NCBI GenBank assembly: GCA_036785325.1
Contig: JAXIVH010000005.1
Span: 2,563,023-2,627,022, forward strand
Reading direction: 5' to 3'
DNA from: Urophycis tenuis
Taxonomy: Eukaryota > Chordata > Actinopteri > Gadiformes > Phycidae
DNA: 64,000 nt
Shown: in pieces, positions 47,935-60,309 of the stretch
Layout of the letters: each line of letters begins with the position of its first letter
How positions within the stretch are numbered: position 1 is the stretch's first letter
Made by a program: the position numbers and the translations under genes
Notes under the pieces: model-generated
Seen by the model: the letters and a program-made list of their open reading frames with translations, nothing else
Told to the model about the DNA's origin: nothing
Database searches by the model: none

Positions 47935-48298
47935 ATGTCCTGGCCCATCACTTAATTGCTTTAAAAGCTATTGAAAAACCAGCGCAAGTCAATGTGCATC
48001 ACTGAGTTAACACTCCAAGATATGCCATACAATTTAATTATTAGCACAAGATTCATTCAGGGTGTGGTCACTCATTCAATAATACCATTTATGGCCAATG
48101 TATTATTTGCAGCTAAGGAATCTTCCCTTTTGGTCAGTAATCACTGAAGTGTACAAACGTAATTTAGATACTTGATTGAGAAAGGGATTTTTGCTAATTA
48201 AAGAGTTTCTGTAGAGTGCATAATCATTTTTGGCTGGCAATTCATCAGGAACAATGAGATGATTAGCCCTGGTGGCACTCTCAAGTGTGGCTTATCTG
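47935..48298. promoter_or_regulatory. Candidate conserved noncoding element
   Basis: About 360 bp of non-repetitive, AT-rich sequence with no coding frame and many homeodomain-type cores (TTAATTA-like CAATTTAATTATTAG, TGCTAATTAAAGAG, CATAATCATTTTTGG). It is bracketed by microsatellites. The texture resembles vertebrate developmental enhancers, but conservation cannot be shown from one sequence. Confidence 0.3.
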
Positions 48299-48407
48299 CA
48301 GAGAGAGGGAGAGGAGAGAGAGGGAGAGAGAGGGAGAGAGAGGAGGGAGAGAGAGGGAGAGAGCGGGAGGGAGAGAGAGGGAGAGAGGGAGAAAAAGAGA
48401 GAGAGAT
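48299..48407. repeat. GA-rich low-complexity tract
   Basis: Mixed GAGA and GGGAGA units, purine-only on the plus strand. Confidence 0.9.
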
Positions 48408-51182
48408 GCTTCATGTATAGAAAAATCATAAAACGAACACAGTGACTAATCAGGGTTATTTTGGGAGCGTTCGTTTATGCAACCTTGCATTATAAAGCGA
48501 TACAACGGCAATGAAGTCTGACATTACGTACACACTAATTGAATTAGCAATGTCACAGGTTTCAAAGCAAAACTAATGGCCAAATGTAATTTTCTACTCA
48601 CTCTACCAAGGACTTGCGGGTCTGGTCAAAGGTGATGCCCGTTTTACTGTACTTCAACGACTGGCCTTGGTCTCATAAACCCCGCCCCCAGATCCTCAAA
48701 TACACAAAACATACATTTCAGATTTTCCAGATTCTGTTATCGTTTGGTTAATATTGAAACCCAAAACATTTGTGAAAAGGTGACCAAAGGGCCGGTATAA
48801 TCTTTAATCCCTGACCAAGCCTGTGGTCGGATCACAGTCCATATTATCTTTCATAGGCAAATATTGAAAGAATCAACATTGACGTCCCGGGCCCCACAAC
48901 AGTGTTATCTGGGTTGTGTTTGATTCATTCAGTTTTTGTTTCATTGTTATTGCAATGTTTCTAGTTCAAATATACCTAACCACACCGTCTGGCATAAACA
49001 AGATTGAAGCTTTCCCCCCCTCTCTCACACTACGCTGTGGAGAGATCATCTCATTGTAATCTAAAGTAAAGGCAACACGCCCACCACAGCCTCACCAGCA
49101 GGATATGGTATTCAGATTACTTCCATACGAAATCAACATTGTTATTAACAACCCTAGCGGCGTGTAAAGCCAATTTGCATCTTACAACTTACAAAGGAAA
49201 TGTCCTGTCTACGCACGCATGATTAGCCCTGTTGCCAGTCTCTACGTGTCACTTCCTAGTATGGTGCTTCAGAGTATTTTGTCAGATTCAGAGAACTACA
49301 AGTGAATCATTAAACAACCTTTTTTTGGACAGAAATCATCCCATGTCTACTGTATTCCAAAGTAACATTCATCCATCCATGCATCCCTCCAATCACTATT
49401 TCCATACATCCAACCAAACATCTGACCATACATCCAATCAATCCGTCAATTACTCTACCAATACGTTACCGTAACCATACATCCTATGATTCCATCAATT
49501 GATCCATCTTTCCATCCATCCGTGCATTTATCCATCCAACTACAGCTACAGACCATAATATGCACGCCATGATGAGATTCCCATGTCGCAGTTGCCGGAC
49601 ACGAGCGTAGGCTGTCTCTACAGACACCAGGTGTAACCGTACGAGCAACCCACTAACCCATCCATCCTACCCCTCATGACAACAGGTGAAGACCCGAGCA
49701 GACTGAGAAACAGTTATTCTGACACATGCACGCAGATCTCTGCATGTCCGACACATTTCATTGGGATCGTTGGGATCCATGCGTACTGTAAACCGCTCCA
49801 CGCTGAGTCTCCAGCTGGCCTCGCTATCAGGCGCCCTGACGAGAACATTGGGCATCTGCGGTTGAGTTCCCCACCCCGTAGGACTAGCCTGGAGCGGGAA
49901 CGCAAGGCGGCCACCAAACACACCATATTGGTGGCAGTCAGTAATGGAAGAGGCAGAGCAGACTAGATTATAGCCGAGTGTGTTTTGGCACCTGAGCACT
50001 GATTCTATTTTACGGCTTTTAACTGAAATCTGATTAACTGAGGCATTTTAGGCAGAGTGACCTGTAGAATGAGTTAGGATTGGGGTGGGGGGGAGGGGGG
50101 GGAGAGGGGGGAGAGGGAAGTGGAGGGGGGAGGGGGGGGGGGGGAGGCAGGGAGAACGGAGAGACACTTTCATTAAATCAGCAATCGATCCCGGCGCTCC
50201 TCAGAGACTTGCACACATGAATAAAGGAATAAAATAAAATGAAATAAAGGAGCCATTTCCCACACTTATCTAAGACTGGGTTCCGAGTGCAGTGTGATGC
50301 AGTGGGGGGGGGGGGGGGGGGTGGTAACACCGCGGAGAGCAGCCATGTGCCTCCCTGCTTCTGCCCATCCACGCCGTGCAGCCACGTTACATTCGCATCA
50401 GCTTCGTCTGAAGAGCGAAAAAAAAGGAACGATCTGGCATTGAGGATAATTGTTTATTTATTTTTTTTTACACCCGAAATCTAGCGATTTGGGGATGGAG
50501 TGTAAGCCGGGGCGACTACAGAGAGAGAGAGAGACACATAAATGATGCAGCTCAGTGATCCTAACACGAGCGTTTACGAGTGGAAAATGATGGAACACTT
50601 AACGGTCTCCTGCAGGAATAGACCTGAGGCTACGGCGGAGGGGCCTCCGCCGCGGCAGATAAAGCCGTTCCGGACACACAAGCGCGTAATTAGACATGGC
50701 TGATGCGCTGGTGAATGGCGGCGCTCCAGCCACTGAAAGTAAACCCGCAGCTTATTGTTCCTGAACACAGACACACACACACACACACACACAGACAGGC
50801 TCGGAGGCCCAGCCGTTGCCTGGATTCCCAGCCCATGATGCGCAGGATGCCGGTGAAATAAAAACCCCCAACAACCAGCAAGTGCCCCCGAGTCGTTACA
50901 AGGTACAATCTATTTTGAAGGCCGCTGTTGTTGTTGTTTGCTGGGATTGTTTGAAGCCGGTGATTAGAGGCCACTGGGGCCGGAGTCCGTCGGTGTCGGG
51001 AGTGGGGGACGGCTGAAGCGGGCTGGCAAGCCTTCAGGGTGGGATTCCCCTGCTTCAGCACTTACATTCAGGGGGGCGAGCAGAAAGGCAGGGATATGAT
51101 AATGGCGCAGATTAAAGAAAAGGGAACATGAGACTCCGGCTCTTAGCGGCGCTTTTAGCAGATTATGATGTTCCTCTGTTTG

Positions 51183-51375
51183 GGATGTTCACTATTTATA
51201 GTCATTTATCAAGACGCTTCCATCCGAAGCGTCTCACGATGCATTCGAGTTGAAGGTCAACGGCGGGAGAGGCTCCTTGCTCAAGAAGGCCTCCAGGTAG
51301 CGGACAGACCCCGGGTCGTACCCCAGACCCTGCACTCTACGCCTGGGCGTCACCCTAGCCCACCGCACTGAGCGG
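51183..51375 (-). mobile_element. Degenerate tRNA-type SINE, minus orientation
   Basis: The plus strand reads CATTTATCAAGACGCTTCCA, TCCGAAGCG and TCTCACGATGCATTC, a diverged form of the teleost motif CATTTAGCAGACGCTTTTATCC. Next come CCTTGCTCAAGAAGGCC and GGGTCGTACCCCAGACCCTG, and then CGTCACCCTAGCCCACCGCA at the tRNA-like end. The order is the same as in the clearer copy at 63325-63500. Confidence 0.6.
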
Positions 51376-51766
51376 TCCCCAGCGTGACACTCACTCTGTG
51401 CGTTACATCTGCACCGCAGCAGGCGTGAGGCAACACCGGGAACTCACTGGCACTCATTGCGTGTCACAGACACGGATTCAGAAGAAGAGGAAATGAGAGG
51501 AGACAGAGCGAGAAAAAAAGAGAGTTAGCAGGAGATAGAGATAGAGAGAGAGAGAGAGAGAGAGAGCAAGGGAGAGAAATTATGTCAGACACAAGAGTGT
51601 GGCACCTCTATTCCTGTGACTAATGTCGCCATAACACAGACAGAGAGCCCCCTGGAGAGGTTAAGCATGGCGTAAATAATCAGTCTCCCAGTTTGTCTGA
51701 GTGTTGGGGGGAATCTGCCGTGGGGGTGGGGGAAGCGGGCCTCAGTGATAGAGCGGACCAGCGGGG

Positions 51767-51806
<40 letters not shown>

Positions 51807-52937
51807 CTCCTCCTCCTCCTCCTACTCCTCCTGAGGGATGGAGCGTGAAATCACCTCGCCGGAGAGACGCGGGAGAAGAGCTTGGACAGACGGTGGAACG
51901 AGGAGCGTGGGGGGGAGGAGGTGGTGGGGGTGGTGGCGGTGGAGGGAGGGTTAGGGGAACCACCTGCGGTTACTGTTTAGTCAACGTGAAAGTATTTCAG
52001 GAGTGAATTTGTGAATTTTGATGGTCCATTTGGCATCCGCCAAAGCCAAGGGACTTTCCCCCCAAGAGCAGGCAGAGGGAGATAATCGTGTGCGGTAGCC
52101 GGGGTCATTGTAGTGCGGTTTGAGCCACTGCTATGACATTAAAGCTCTCCACAATGGGATTACCCTTCGCCGAGAGAGACACATCCAGGGAGCCCAACAA
52201 TATAAAACTTGGACGCTTTAGCCGAATCCGGCGTACAATGAAGTCAAGTACCCGGCTCCATGTTAATTTGCCCTCTCTTGCCGGGCTGCAGATGTCGTTA
52301 TGTTAAGGGGGCGCCGACTCCAGCCATGAGGCCTTTTCTGCATCTGATCTCCCTTGTGCGGGGCTCCACAGTGGACGTCAGGTGCCTGCTCTCCATGAAA
52401 GGCTTGGAGAGAGGGACGGCGAAGGGTGGCGGGGGAGGCGTGGGGGGGCTCCTACGCTGAGAAATGGCCCCTGCGTTTATTGAATTCTTTTTATATTCAG
52501 CCTCATCTGCTCAAGAGACGCAGTGCTCTCCACCCTTTCAGCCTTCAGCCGGAGACTTTCAGAATTCCAACTCGATAACAACTAGAGAGAGCTCCTTCAG
52601 CAACGGGCTGTGGGACGTAAACCAGCGTAGCTTGGCTGGCCGGGTGGGCGAGTGAGTGTGAGGGTTTTTGGGAGTGATTGATAGGGAGATTCTTGTGACA
52701 AAGACTGAGGTACGGGCTGCCTGGCCGTTTTCTGCATTTGTAGACTACACATCCGTTATAGGATGTGATTTCATCGATAACGCCATTGCACTGACAAGAT
52801 CGACCAGCGTTGACGACTGATGAGCGACGAGCTATTTGAAAATGTTGCCCAATGCGACTTTAAGTGCACCCCTGAGATTCTGATCCCCCAGACGGGTGGG
52901 TCTGGGGCAAACCCGAGCCCCCCCCTCCCCACCTGAG

Positions 52938-52978
<41 letters not shown>
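52938..52978. repeat. 41-base poly-C run
   Basis: Pure homopolymer as assembled; the true length is uncertain. Flanked by other C-rich blocks. Confidence 0.9.
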
Positions 52979-52981
<3 letters not shown>

Positions 52982-53120
52982 CCCCACACACACTCTCACG
53001 ATCCACCAGCACCAAGCGCAGGTGGCCTCGGCAATCTGTCATACTGGATGGGATGGACAGAACAACATGTCGGCCTCGCTGTCTCGGCTTCACCACCCCC
53101 TTGTCTCCCCCCCCCCCCCT

Positions 53121-53154
<34 letters not shown>

Positions 53155-53800
53155 CGCGCTTTCTCTCTCGCTTTCTCACAGTCGCACTTCTCCCTCTCTC
53201 CCTTTATTTTTCTTTTCACCCCCGTGTTTCTCACTGTATATTATTCTCTGACATTTCTCCCCACTCTGGCTGTCACTTTCCTTCTGAGCGCGCTCTGCCT
53301 TCTGCGCCGGCGTCTCTCCCTGATCTCCTCCTCCAGCGCCCATCTCAGACACATGTGGTTCAAATCTGCCAGCCTCATTATGCCAGTTTAGACGTGAGAG
53401 AGGGAAAATATTTATTTAACCGTGAGGGGATGGGATGGTGGTGGTGGTGGTGGTGGTGGTGGTGTAGGGGGGGTGGGGGGGGGGTCTTTTTACAATATGA
53501 GTGCTGTTCTCAGGTGTGGCTCTTCCAGGCCCCTTTAGAAGCTCTCTGGGTAAGTGATGAGGAGACCGGACGTAGCAGATAGGCTCCTGAGGGGATGTGG
53601 TGAAGCTTAGCAGGCCCACCGGCTCCTCGGCTGACCATGGTGAGAGGAGAACGTCCCACAGGGAGATGGACACCTGTATGGCTCGCTGTGTGGCCAGAGA
53701 GCCGGAGATGGTTTGTCCCTCAGAGGTAAAGACGAAGGGGGGGGGGGGGGGAGGGGAGATCAGTCACTCCTCTACAGAATCCTTTGTGCGCCAATATATG

Positions 53801-54000
53801 NNNNNNNNNNNNNNNNNNNNNNNNNNNNNNNNNNNNNNNNNNNNNNNNNNNNNNNNNNNNNNNNNNNNNNNNNNNNNNNNNNNNNNNNNNNNNNNNNNNN
53901 NNNNNNNNNNNNNNNNNNNNNNNNNNNNNNNNNNNNNNNNNNNNNNNNNNNNNNNNNNNNNNNNNNNNNNNNNNNNNNNNNNNNNNNNNNNNNNNNNNNN
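53801..54000. other. Assembly gap (200 N)
   Basis: Exactly 200 undetermined bases, flanked on both sides by G-rich low-complexity sequence (53741-53756 and 54011-54070). A round gap length usually marks an estimated or arbitrary size. ORFs spanning it are meaningless. Confidence 0.98.
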
Positions 54001-54074
54001 GGGCTCCAAGGCTGGGGGAGGGGGGCTGTGGGGGGCTGGGGGGGGGGGGTGGGGGGGTGGGGGGGGGCTGGGCT

Positions 54075-55650
54075 GGGCCCGGAGCCCAGTATGAAACCCT
54101 GTCAAGATGACTATAAATTTCTCCTTGTTTTCAGCAATTGCAATTTAGGGGCCAGATGTGCAGGAGCCCGAGGACAGAAGCGGATAAACAGCTTCTTCCA
54201 CGGCTCTTTTCCATGCATATTACGCTGCGTGATTATCCAACGGAGACACCGGAGCAGAGAGACGTTCTTTCTGGGGGGATGAACTTGATGTTGTTTAGCA
54301 GGGGGAAAATGCAGCGTACAGTAGTGGAGTACATAATTGCGTGATTATGGTTTTTTTTTGTTATGTGTCGTATTTATGCTGAATGATTGCACGTTGAGGG
54401 CTTGCCCAACAAGATATAAGACAACGACGGCAAGGGCCCTGCTCCGCACGTGAGTCTCGAAGGGCTGCAGCAGAGACACAGGCCCCGCGCGTCACGTCTG
54501 TCGTGCGGCTGTCTGGCGTGTGTTCATACACGGGCGATGGCGGAAAAGGACGGCCAGGAGTTTTCCCTGGGCCTGCGCAAAGCATTAGCGAACATTTGTT
54601 GCGATGCAACATCGAATAAATGGACAAATGTATGTTTTACTGTTTTACCCCCCACCCCCCCAAAAAAAAAGTTTTTTTTTTTTTGTGTAGGTAATGATGA
54701 ATATAATGGACCATGAAGGGACACTGAATGGGGTTTTGGGGGCCTGATGTGTGCGTGAGGATCAGATGTCTCCAGAAATGCATGCATGCTGCGGAGAGGG
54801 AAGGGCTGCCATGTACGAGAAGTCACACTTCATGTGAATACAAGCTGTAATTCTTCCCCTGGCAGGAGTGAATGGAGAAGCCACTGCGTGTAGCGTTGAA
54901 GTATCCAACTATAGCGTTCAAGTATCCAACTCCATTGCTCAAGTCGGGCACATTAGCATTTTGAGTTTCATTCCATCCAACGTCTCACCTTTTTCACAGC
55001 AAACAACTCCCCCCTGCGTTCCAGTCGGGTTCGCTTGGAAACCGGGTCCACGTTTCTTGAAACGTGTCCAGTTGTGTGATCGCGTGCTTTCATTGTTGCA
55101 CCGCCCTCACTTGGGGGGTCCCTTTGGTTAAAAAACAGGTCTGCTAAATGACTCACTGTACATAAGAGATAGGTCTGATTGTGCACGTTGTGGCGCTGGA
55201 TACAGTATTGACTGGTTGTGTGTGTGTGTGTGTTGGTGCCGCGGGCCTTTGTCTCGGTGTAATGGTGCGTTGTGCACGGTGCCAGGGCCCGGGCCAAATG
55301 AACACATTCCCCGGCAGCGGCTCAGCCCCCCTGCCTACCTCTCATTTGATTCCATCCTGCAGTGCTGCCAGTCCCGCCCACAGCTCCTGCAGACATACAC
55401 ACACACACACACACGCACACACACACACAAGATTAATAGGGCTTAATTAAGAGTACAAAGTGACTAATTGGGGGCACATGTCATATGTATATGTGTAATT
55501 TGCACACCAGTGATGATAAGTTTGAGGATACCCCGTGTGTCACAACACATTTTAATTACAGCAGAGAATTATAGACCGTTAATGCTGCGGTAATTACAGA
55601 TGTAATGGGATACACAACAACGTACGGGCATGTGCAAAGTCAACAATGGC
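54075..55650. other. Gene-free region, partly enhancer-like
   Basis: No recognisable gene. It contains a T/A homopolymer patch (54655-54685) and (CA)n tracts at 55395-55430. The AT-rich stretch 55430-55610 has several TTAATTA/TAATTAC cores (AGGGCTTAATTAAGAG, TTTTAATTACAGC) and could be regulatory, but this is unproven. Confidence 0.4.
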
Positions 55651-55656
55651 ACATCT

Positions 55657-55836
55657 AAGCATGTGTGTGTGTGTGTGTGTGTGTGTGTTTGTTGGTCTTT
55701 TTAAGGGGAAAAACGCAGGCATGCTATGTGTGGTATTAAGTGCAAGTGTATGTGTGTGGGCCACTGTTTATGTGTGTGTGTGTGTGTGTGTGCTTGTGTG
55801 TATATCTGTGTGGGTGTGTGCATGCATGTGTGTCTA

Positions 55837-55899
<63 letters not shown>

Positions 55900-55962
55900 A
55901 TGCCTGTTAAATTGTGTACGCCTCTGTGTGTGTCTGTGTGTGTGTGTGTTTGTGTGTTAGGA

Positions 55963-55993
<31 letters not shown>

Positions 55994-56022
55994 GTGGGTG
56001 TGTGCAACCCTGTATAAGTGTA

Positions 56023-56083
<61 letters not shown>

Positions 56084-56226
56084 AACCTTGTATAAGTGTA
56101 TGTGTGTGTTTGTGTGTGTGTGTGTGTGTCTGTGTGTGCGCTTGCGTGCGTGTGCGTGTGTGTGTGCCTGTGTGCGTGCGTGCGTACGTGTGCGTGCGTG
56201 CGTGCCTGTATATATATGTGTGTGGG
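55657..56226. repeat. GT-rich microsatellite cluster, about 570 bp
   Basis: Several (GT)n blocks (about 55657-55689, 55770-55800, 55838-55898, 55923-55990, 56025-56082, 56098-56220) are separated by short unique bits. One segment (GCAACC[TC]TGTATAAGTGTATG) is present twice, at 56004-56025 and 56083-56103, showing local duplication. Cys-Val-rich ORFs are artefacts. Confidence 0.92.
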
Positions 56227-56229
56227 TGG

Positions 56230-58080
56230 ATCCTGTAAAAGGGCTGCTACATGGGCCGTGTCCAGACAGTCTGTGGCCACACAGAGAGCAGCAGCAGGCG
56301 GTTGACACCTCCATGGTTTACAGCCTCCTGTGGAAGGAGCCTCATTTTCTCCCGGTGCTGTCTCACTCTTTATGTTTCTACTTATATTAGGAGCTCTAAT
56401 ATTAGATCAGCCACGCCGCTGCTCGAAACAAAATGCTTTATGCTTGTTAAAATAATTGCCCTCAGTTTTCCAAGTCATAAAATTGCCTTTGTAATGCATC
56501 TTCCGAGACAATCGCTCTCCAGGCCAGCGACGGCAACGCTTTTAATTAGAGGCGGTGGGTTCTGGTCGGCGATTGACAAGGTTGAAGGCGGCGTGCGTCC
56601 CGCTCAAACTCCAGGTCATGGCTCCATCCCGCGCTCCTCACCGGTACTCCGATCTCGCTCTCCCCTCAGCTCAGTGCACAGGCGGCGCGCTTCTGGAGGG
56701 GCCGGCAGAAGCAAAGCACCCCCCCCCCCCCCCCTCACACACACACGCCGTGCGCAGAGCACAGAGGCCCAGGTTCTCCCTAAGTCCTCATGAAGAATTC
56801 CACTGTGGATTCGGAGGCGCGGCGGGGCTGTGGGGCTGCGGGGCCGCACGCTGGCTGCTACACAGGGCTTCTTTCAGGGCCTGCGCCAGGGTGCCGCTCT
56901 AATCCCATAATCCTGGCACACGGGTGGGGTGGGGTGGGGAGGGTGGGCGGGGGTGGAGGCTCAGATCTGGGGTGGAGGTGAGAGGTGGGGTAGCATGCTT
57001 TAATTAAGATCTGGGCTGCGGGAGTGGGTGGAGGCGGAGGGGAGGGGGGGGGAGGGCGTTGCGGGTGGGAGGGGGGGGTGAGGCGTTGTGGGTGGGGGGG
57101 TGGGGTGTTGTGGGTGGGGGGGGTGGGGTAATGGGGTTTAATGAAGAAATAGCAGCAATTGAATAGGAGAGTGGCGACTGAGCTTGAACGTGGAGGACGC
57201 CTTGCTTAGTTTTAATGGTGAAGTTATACAAATGATTATTTCCCCGTCGCAGCTTATTAGTCATGATGCTTGGTTTGTTAAAGACGGCGGCAATTATAAA
57301 GGATAGCATGCACACGACATTAAACAGAATGAAGGTGGCAAGAGATTATGAAAGAAAATAAGATGGTTTTGTTTTAAAATGTAATATTGCAGACCGGTTC
57401 TCACAGGGTCCAACGTTAATGAAAAGCTTATTCAATACAAATCACCTTATTCCCTTGTCCTCTCCGCTCTTATTTTGTATGATTTCATTTCCTTCCATTA
57501 GACTGCATTATTGCCTCTTCTCTTGTGCTATTGATTTCAGTAAATATGGTTATTACTGCATAAAAGCCCTGGCCTCCCCATCCATCCACTGCTCCTCAGA
57601 AAGCTGATTGGAGGCCTGCGAGGAGCAGAGGGTGACGGAGGAAAAGCGAAAGTGAAAGTGAACACAAGTCATCTTTTCTCATCTCCAATTTCCATTCACT
57701 TTGGCTGGAAAACGTTGCGTGAACGCAATCTATATCACTTACAGAATACCTGAAGCGCTGTAACCACGGCGACAGAAGCGTCCAGGCGTGTATTAGTGTA
57801 ACCTACAATGGCAGCGGTGGAATAAAACATCTCGAAATCCTTAATTGAAAATTATACGTCAACGTATTGCACAGCAGTGAAAACAGCCCGGGCCTAATTA
57901 ATGGGATGTGTGTGTAGTGTCCTGTATATTATGTATTGTATTGCTGAGGCTGTGTCTGCCCTGCACACAGAGCCCGTGGTCCTGTTGAAGTGCGAGCGTG
58001 AGGCCTTCGAGACAAGTGAAAGGAGAGCACCTGGGGTCCTATGGCAGTGGGGCCAATGCTGTAATCCAATCAACCAATGA
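56230..58080. other. Gene-free region with G-rich patch
   Basis: No recognisable gene. The GGGTGG-type tract at about 56920-57130 is low complexity. Around 57130-57400 the sequence is non-repetitive and AT-rich. A 56251-56793 ORF of 180 codons shows no domain and is discounted. Confidence 0.5.
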
Positions 58081-58192
58081 CAGCGGGGGGGGGGGGGGGG
58101 GAGGCTTTGACTCTGACCCCCCCCTCCCCCCCCCACCCCCCGTTGATATTGCCCCTGTCAACACCACATACAAGATCTATGTTTCCCCAAGA

Positions 58193-58198
58193 CGCACG

Positions 58199-58272
<74 letters not shown>

Positions 58273-58276
58273 CACA

Positions 58277-58344
<68 letters not shown>

Positions 58345-58520
58345 TACACACACAAACACACACACACACACACACACTTACAAATGAGTGCATTGGTGTG
58401 TGTGTGTGTGTATGTGTGTGTGTGTGTGTGTGTATGTCTGTGTGTGTGTGTACGCATGTGCATGTGTGTGTACGCATGTGCGTGTGTGTATACGCGTGTG
58501 TGTGTGTGTGTGTGTGTGTA
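58193..58520. repeat. (CA)n followed by (TG)n, a potential fold-back
   Basis: 58193-58380 is CA-rich (with ACGC units); 58395-58520 is TG-rich with TACGCATGTG units. Because the second half is broadly complementary to the first, a single strand could fold into a long imperfect hairpin around 58381-58394. Confidence 0.9.
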
Positions 58521-58559
58521 CATGTGTGGGGTGAATGGGTTTAGTGTGTGCTACTTATG

Positions 58560-59270
58560 AAACAACACTCTGATGAACAACCAGGCATGTTTTCCCTAAA
58601 CTACTGTCACTGTAGTGCAAGGAATAGCTGTATGCTAAAAGCCCATAACATTGTGCTTGAGGGAGATTTTGACATCATTATTGGAACATCAATACTCTTC
58701 TAAACCATAAGGATAATTACTAAGCGACTACTGAATACATTAGTACGTTGGCACAACTGACTTAATGATATACATCCAGCCTATAAACTAATGTAAGGTA
58801 TATTAGATAATAAACTTGAAGTGTTTTCTGTTCGACCCAAATTCATATAGGCCATTTCTAGCTGACTCAATACACCAGCCAGGATTGAACTAACAACCTT
58901 CCAGGCGCCAAACTACTGCCGTTACTGATTCAAAGCCCTAGAAAGTAATTTATATATATATACATATATATACGTACTATATATATATATATACGTTTAT
59001 GTTCAGAGTGTAATCTCGTGCATCGTCCCAAACTAAAAGCCTGAGCCATAAAAGCCCCGTAGTGAAAGGGGAACACAAGGCCGAAGGACGGTGTGTTACT
59101 GCGGCGCTCTTATCTGCTGTGGAGAACTCCACGCCGTAATCACATGACATGCATGGCTGACCCTGACAAGATCCTTTTACATGCTGATAACATCTAATGA
59201 CATCTCAAAGGTTCCCCCGAGGAGAAGGCAACGCAACGACAGGAGGGGCGGCAATGTGAACAAACTCTTT
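58560..59270. other. Gene-free spacer
   Basis: Apart from the (TA)n at 58949-58995 no feature is seen; short ORFs only. Confidence 0.5.
58949..58995. repeat. (TA)n microsatellite
   Basis: Interrupted TA array with TACG interruptions (ATATACATATATATACGTAC); self-complementary. Confidence 0.9.
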
Positions 59271-59284
59271 TTCTTTTAATGGCA

Positions 59285-59580
59285 CATGGGCCGGGATGTT
59301 GAGCGGTGCCGCCCGGGCCCGGCTGTCGTGGCCGGCGTCCGAGGCCGCCGTCCGGTCAGCGCCGCCAGGGCAGGGCCAGCGGGTCGCACGGATGCCGCGC
59401 ATATCGACACCGAAGGTCCATATTCTCGTTTCCAATGACTCGCCGTTGACGCCTCGACGCGATCGTCCTCCCGACGCCAACGTGACCGTTATTTTCGCGA
59501 GCGATGGCTGTGTGAACCTCCGACCATGCTGGCGCGGAGGCAGAATGGCGGCGGGGTGCGGGGGGGAAAAAACCTTCGAC
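59285..59580. promoter_or_regulatory. CpG-rich patch in the gene desert
   Basis: Dense CpG over about 300 bp (GCCGCCCGGGCCCGG, GGCCGCCGTCCGG, CGCCTCGACGCGATCG) contrasts with AT-rich surroundings. ORFs in both strands across it (101 and 127 codons) have no recognisable domain. It may be an orphan CpG island or the promoter of an unrecognised transcript. Confidence 0.4.
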
Positions 59581-60125
59581 TCGCCCAAGGAACCCGTGTA
59601 ATTAGGTGTACAGAAGGTTAGGACGATTGTAATACAAAACTACCAGACCACTTATCCTAAAGTCTCGCAAACCCGCAGCTAAAAGGATAATGGGCTCCCT
59701 CCGTCTCTGAGCCAAACAGAGCTGAGCCGCGGAATGAAAGAAATTAGTCCGACTGCGCCGCGGAATAATCAAACAGGTGTAAATGAAGAGACCGCTTCAT
59801 TACGGCGCCCGCGAGCGCGTCCCGGTGAATAAGAGCAGGGGTTGAGGAATGGATGATTCCCTGGCGTGCGGGCGGGATTACCGGCCGTAATCTCCTCTGT
59901 CACATGTAGTGATGCCCCAAATCTCTCCGCGCTCTGACGAGCACCCGAGCTGTCAAGTGTGGAGGGGGGGGGGGGGGAGGGGGGGGTCTGGGGGCGCCTT
60001 AACAGACACCTCTCTCCCACTCGCCCCGCACGCAGCAATCGCATGCGCGAGCGGGGCTGTTTAACATGGGTCATGTAGCGCCTGCTAATGATATCGCCGC
60101 TGAACACTGGGAGATCAGAGGGTCC

Positions 60126-60152
60126 GGGGGGGGGGGGGGGGGGGGGGGGGGG
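60126..60152. repeat. 27-base poly-G run
   Basis: Pure homopolymer as assembled. A G-rich block with runs of 13 and 7 G lies at 59962-59987. Confidence 0.85.
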
Positions 60153-60192
60153 CGGTCGGGTAAACATGAATCACATATTCGTTTCAAAGCGA

Positions 60193-60198
60193 AAGAGA

Positions 60199-60243
<45 letters not shown>

Positions 60244-60306
60244 CTTGTGTTCGCCGCGGATGTTAAAGTTGGGTGTATCCGTGTGAGAGAGAGAGAGAGA
60301 GAGAGA
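60193..60306. repeat. Two (GA)n tracts
   Basis: About 60193-60241 and 60285-60306, separated by about 43 bp of unique sequence. Confidence 0.9.
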
Positions 60307-60309
60307 CAG

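Larger units (their letters stand above)
48410..53800. other. Gene-free region with GA, G and C tracts
   Basis: No supported gene. It includes G-rich 50083-50152, an 18-base G run at 50304-50321, (CA)n 50770-50794, a degenerate SINE (51183-51375), (GA)n 51541-51566, (CT)n 51771-51802, a 41-base C run, (CT)n 53122-53152 and (GGT)n 53436-53464. Long ORFs here are driven by these tracts. Confidence 0.6.

Noticed and set aside
52896..53582. 228-codon ORF with poly-Pro and poly-Trp
   Set aside because: Composed of poly-C, (CT)n and (GGT)n translations.
55646..56390. Cys-Val-rich ORFs resembling small cysteine-rich proteins
   Set aside because: Translations of (GT)n microsatellites.
58193..58380. 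Regular repeats as a CRISPR-like array
   Set aside because: Simple dinucleotide microsatellite in a vertebrate genome, with no unique spacers.
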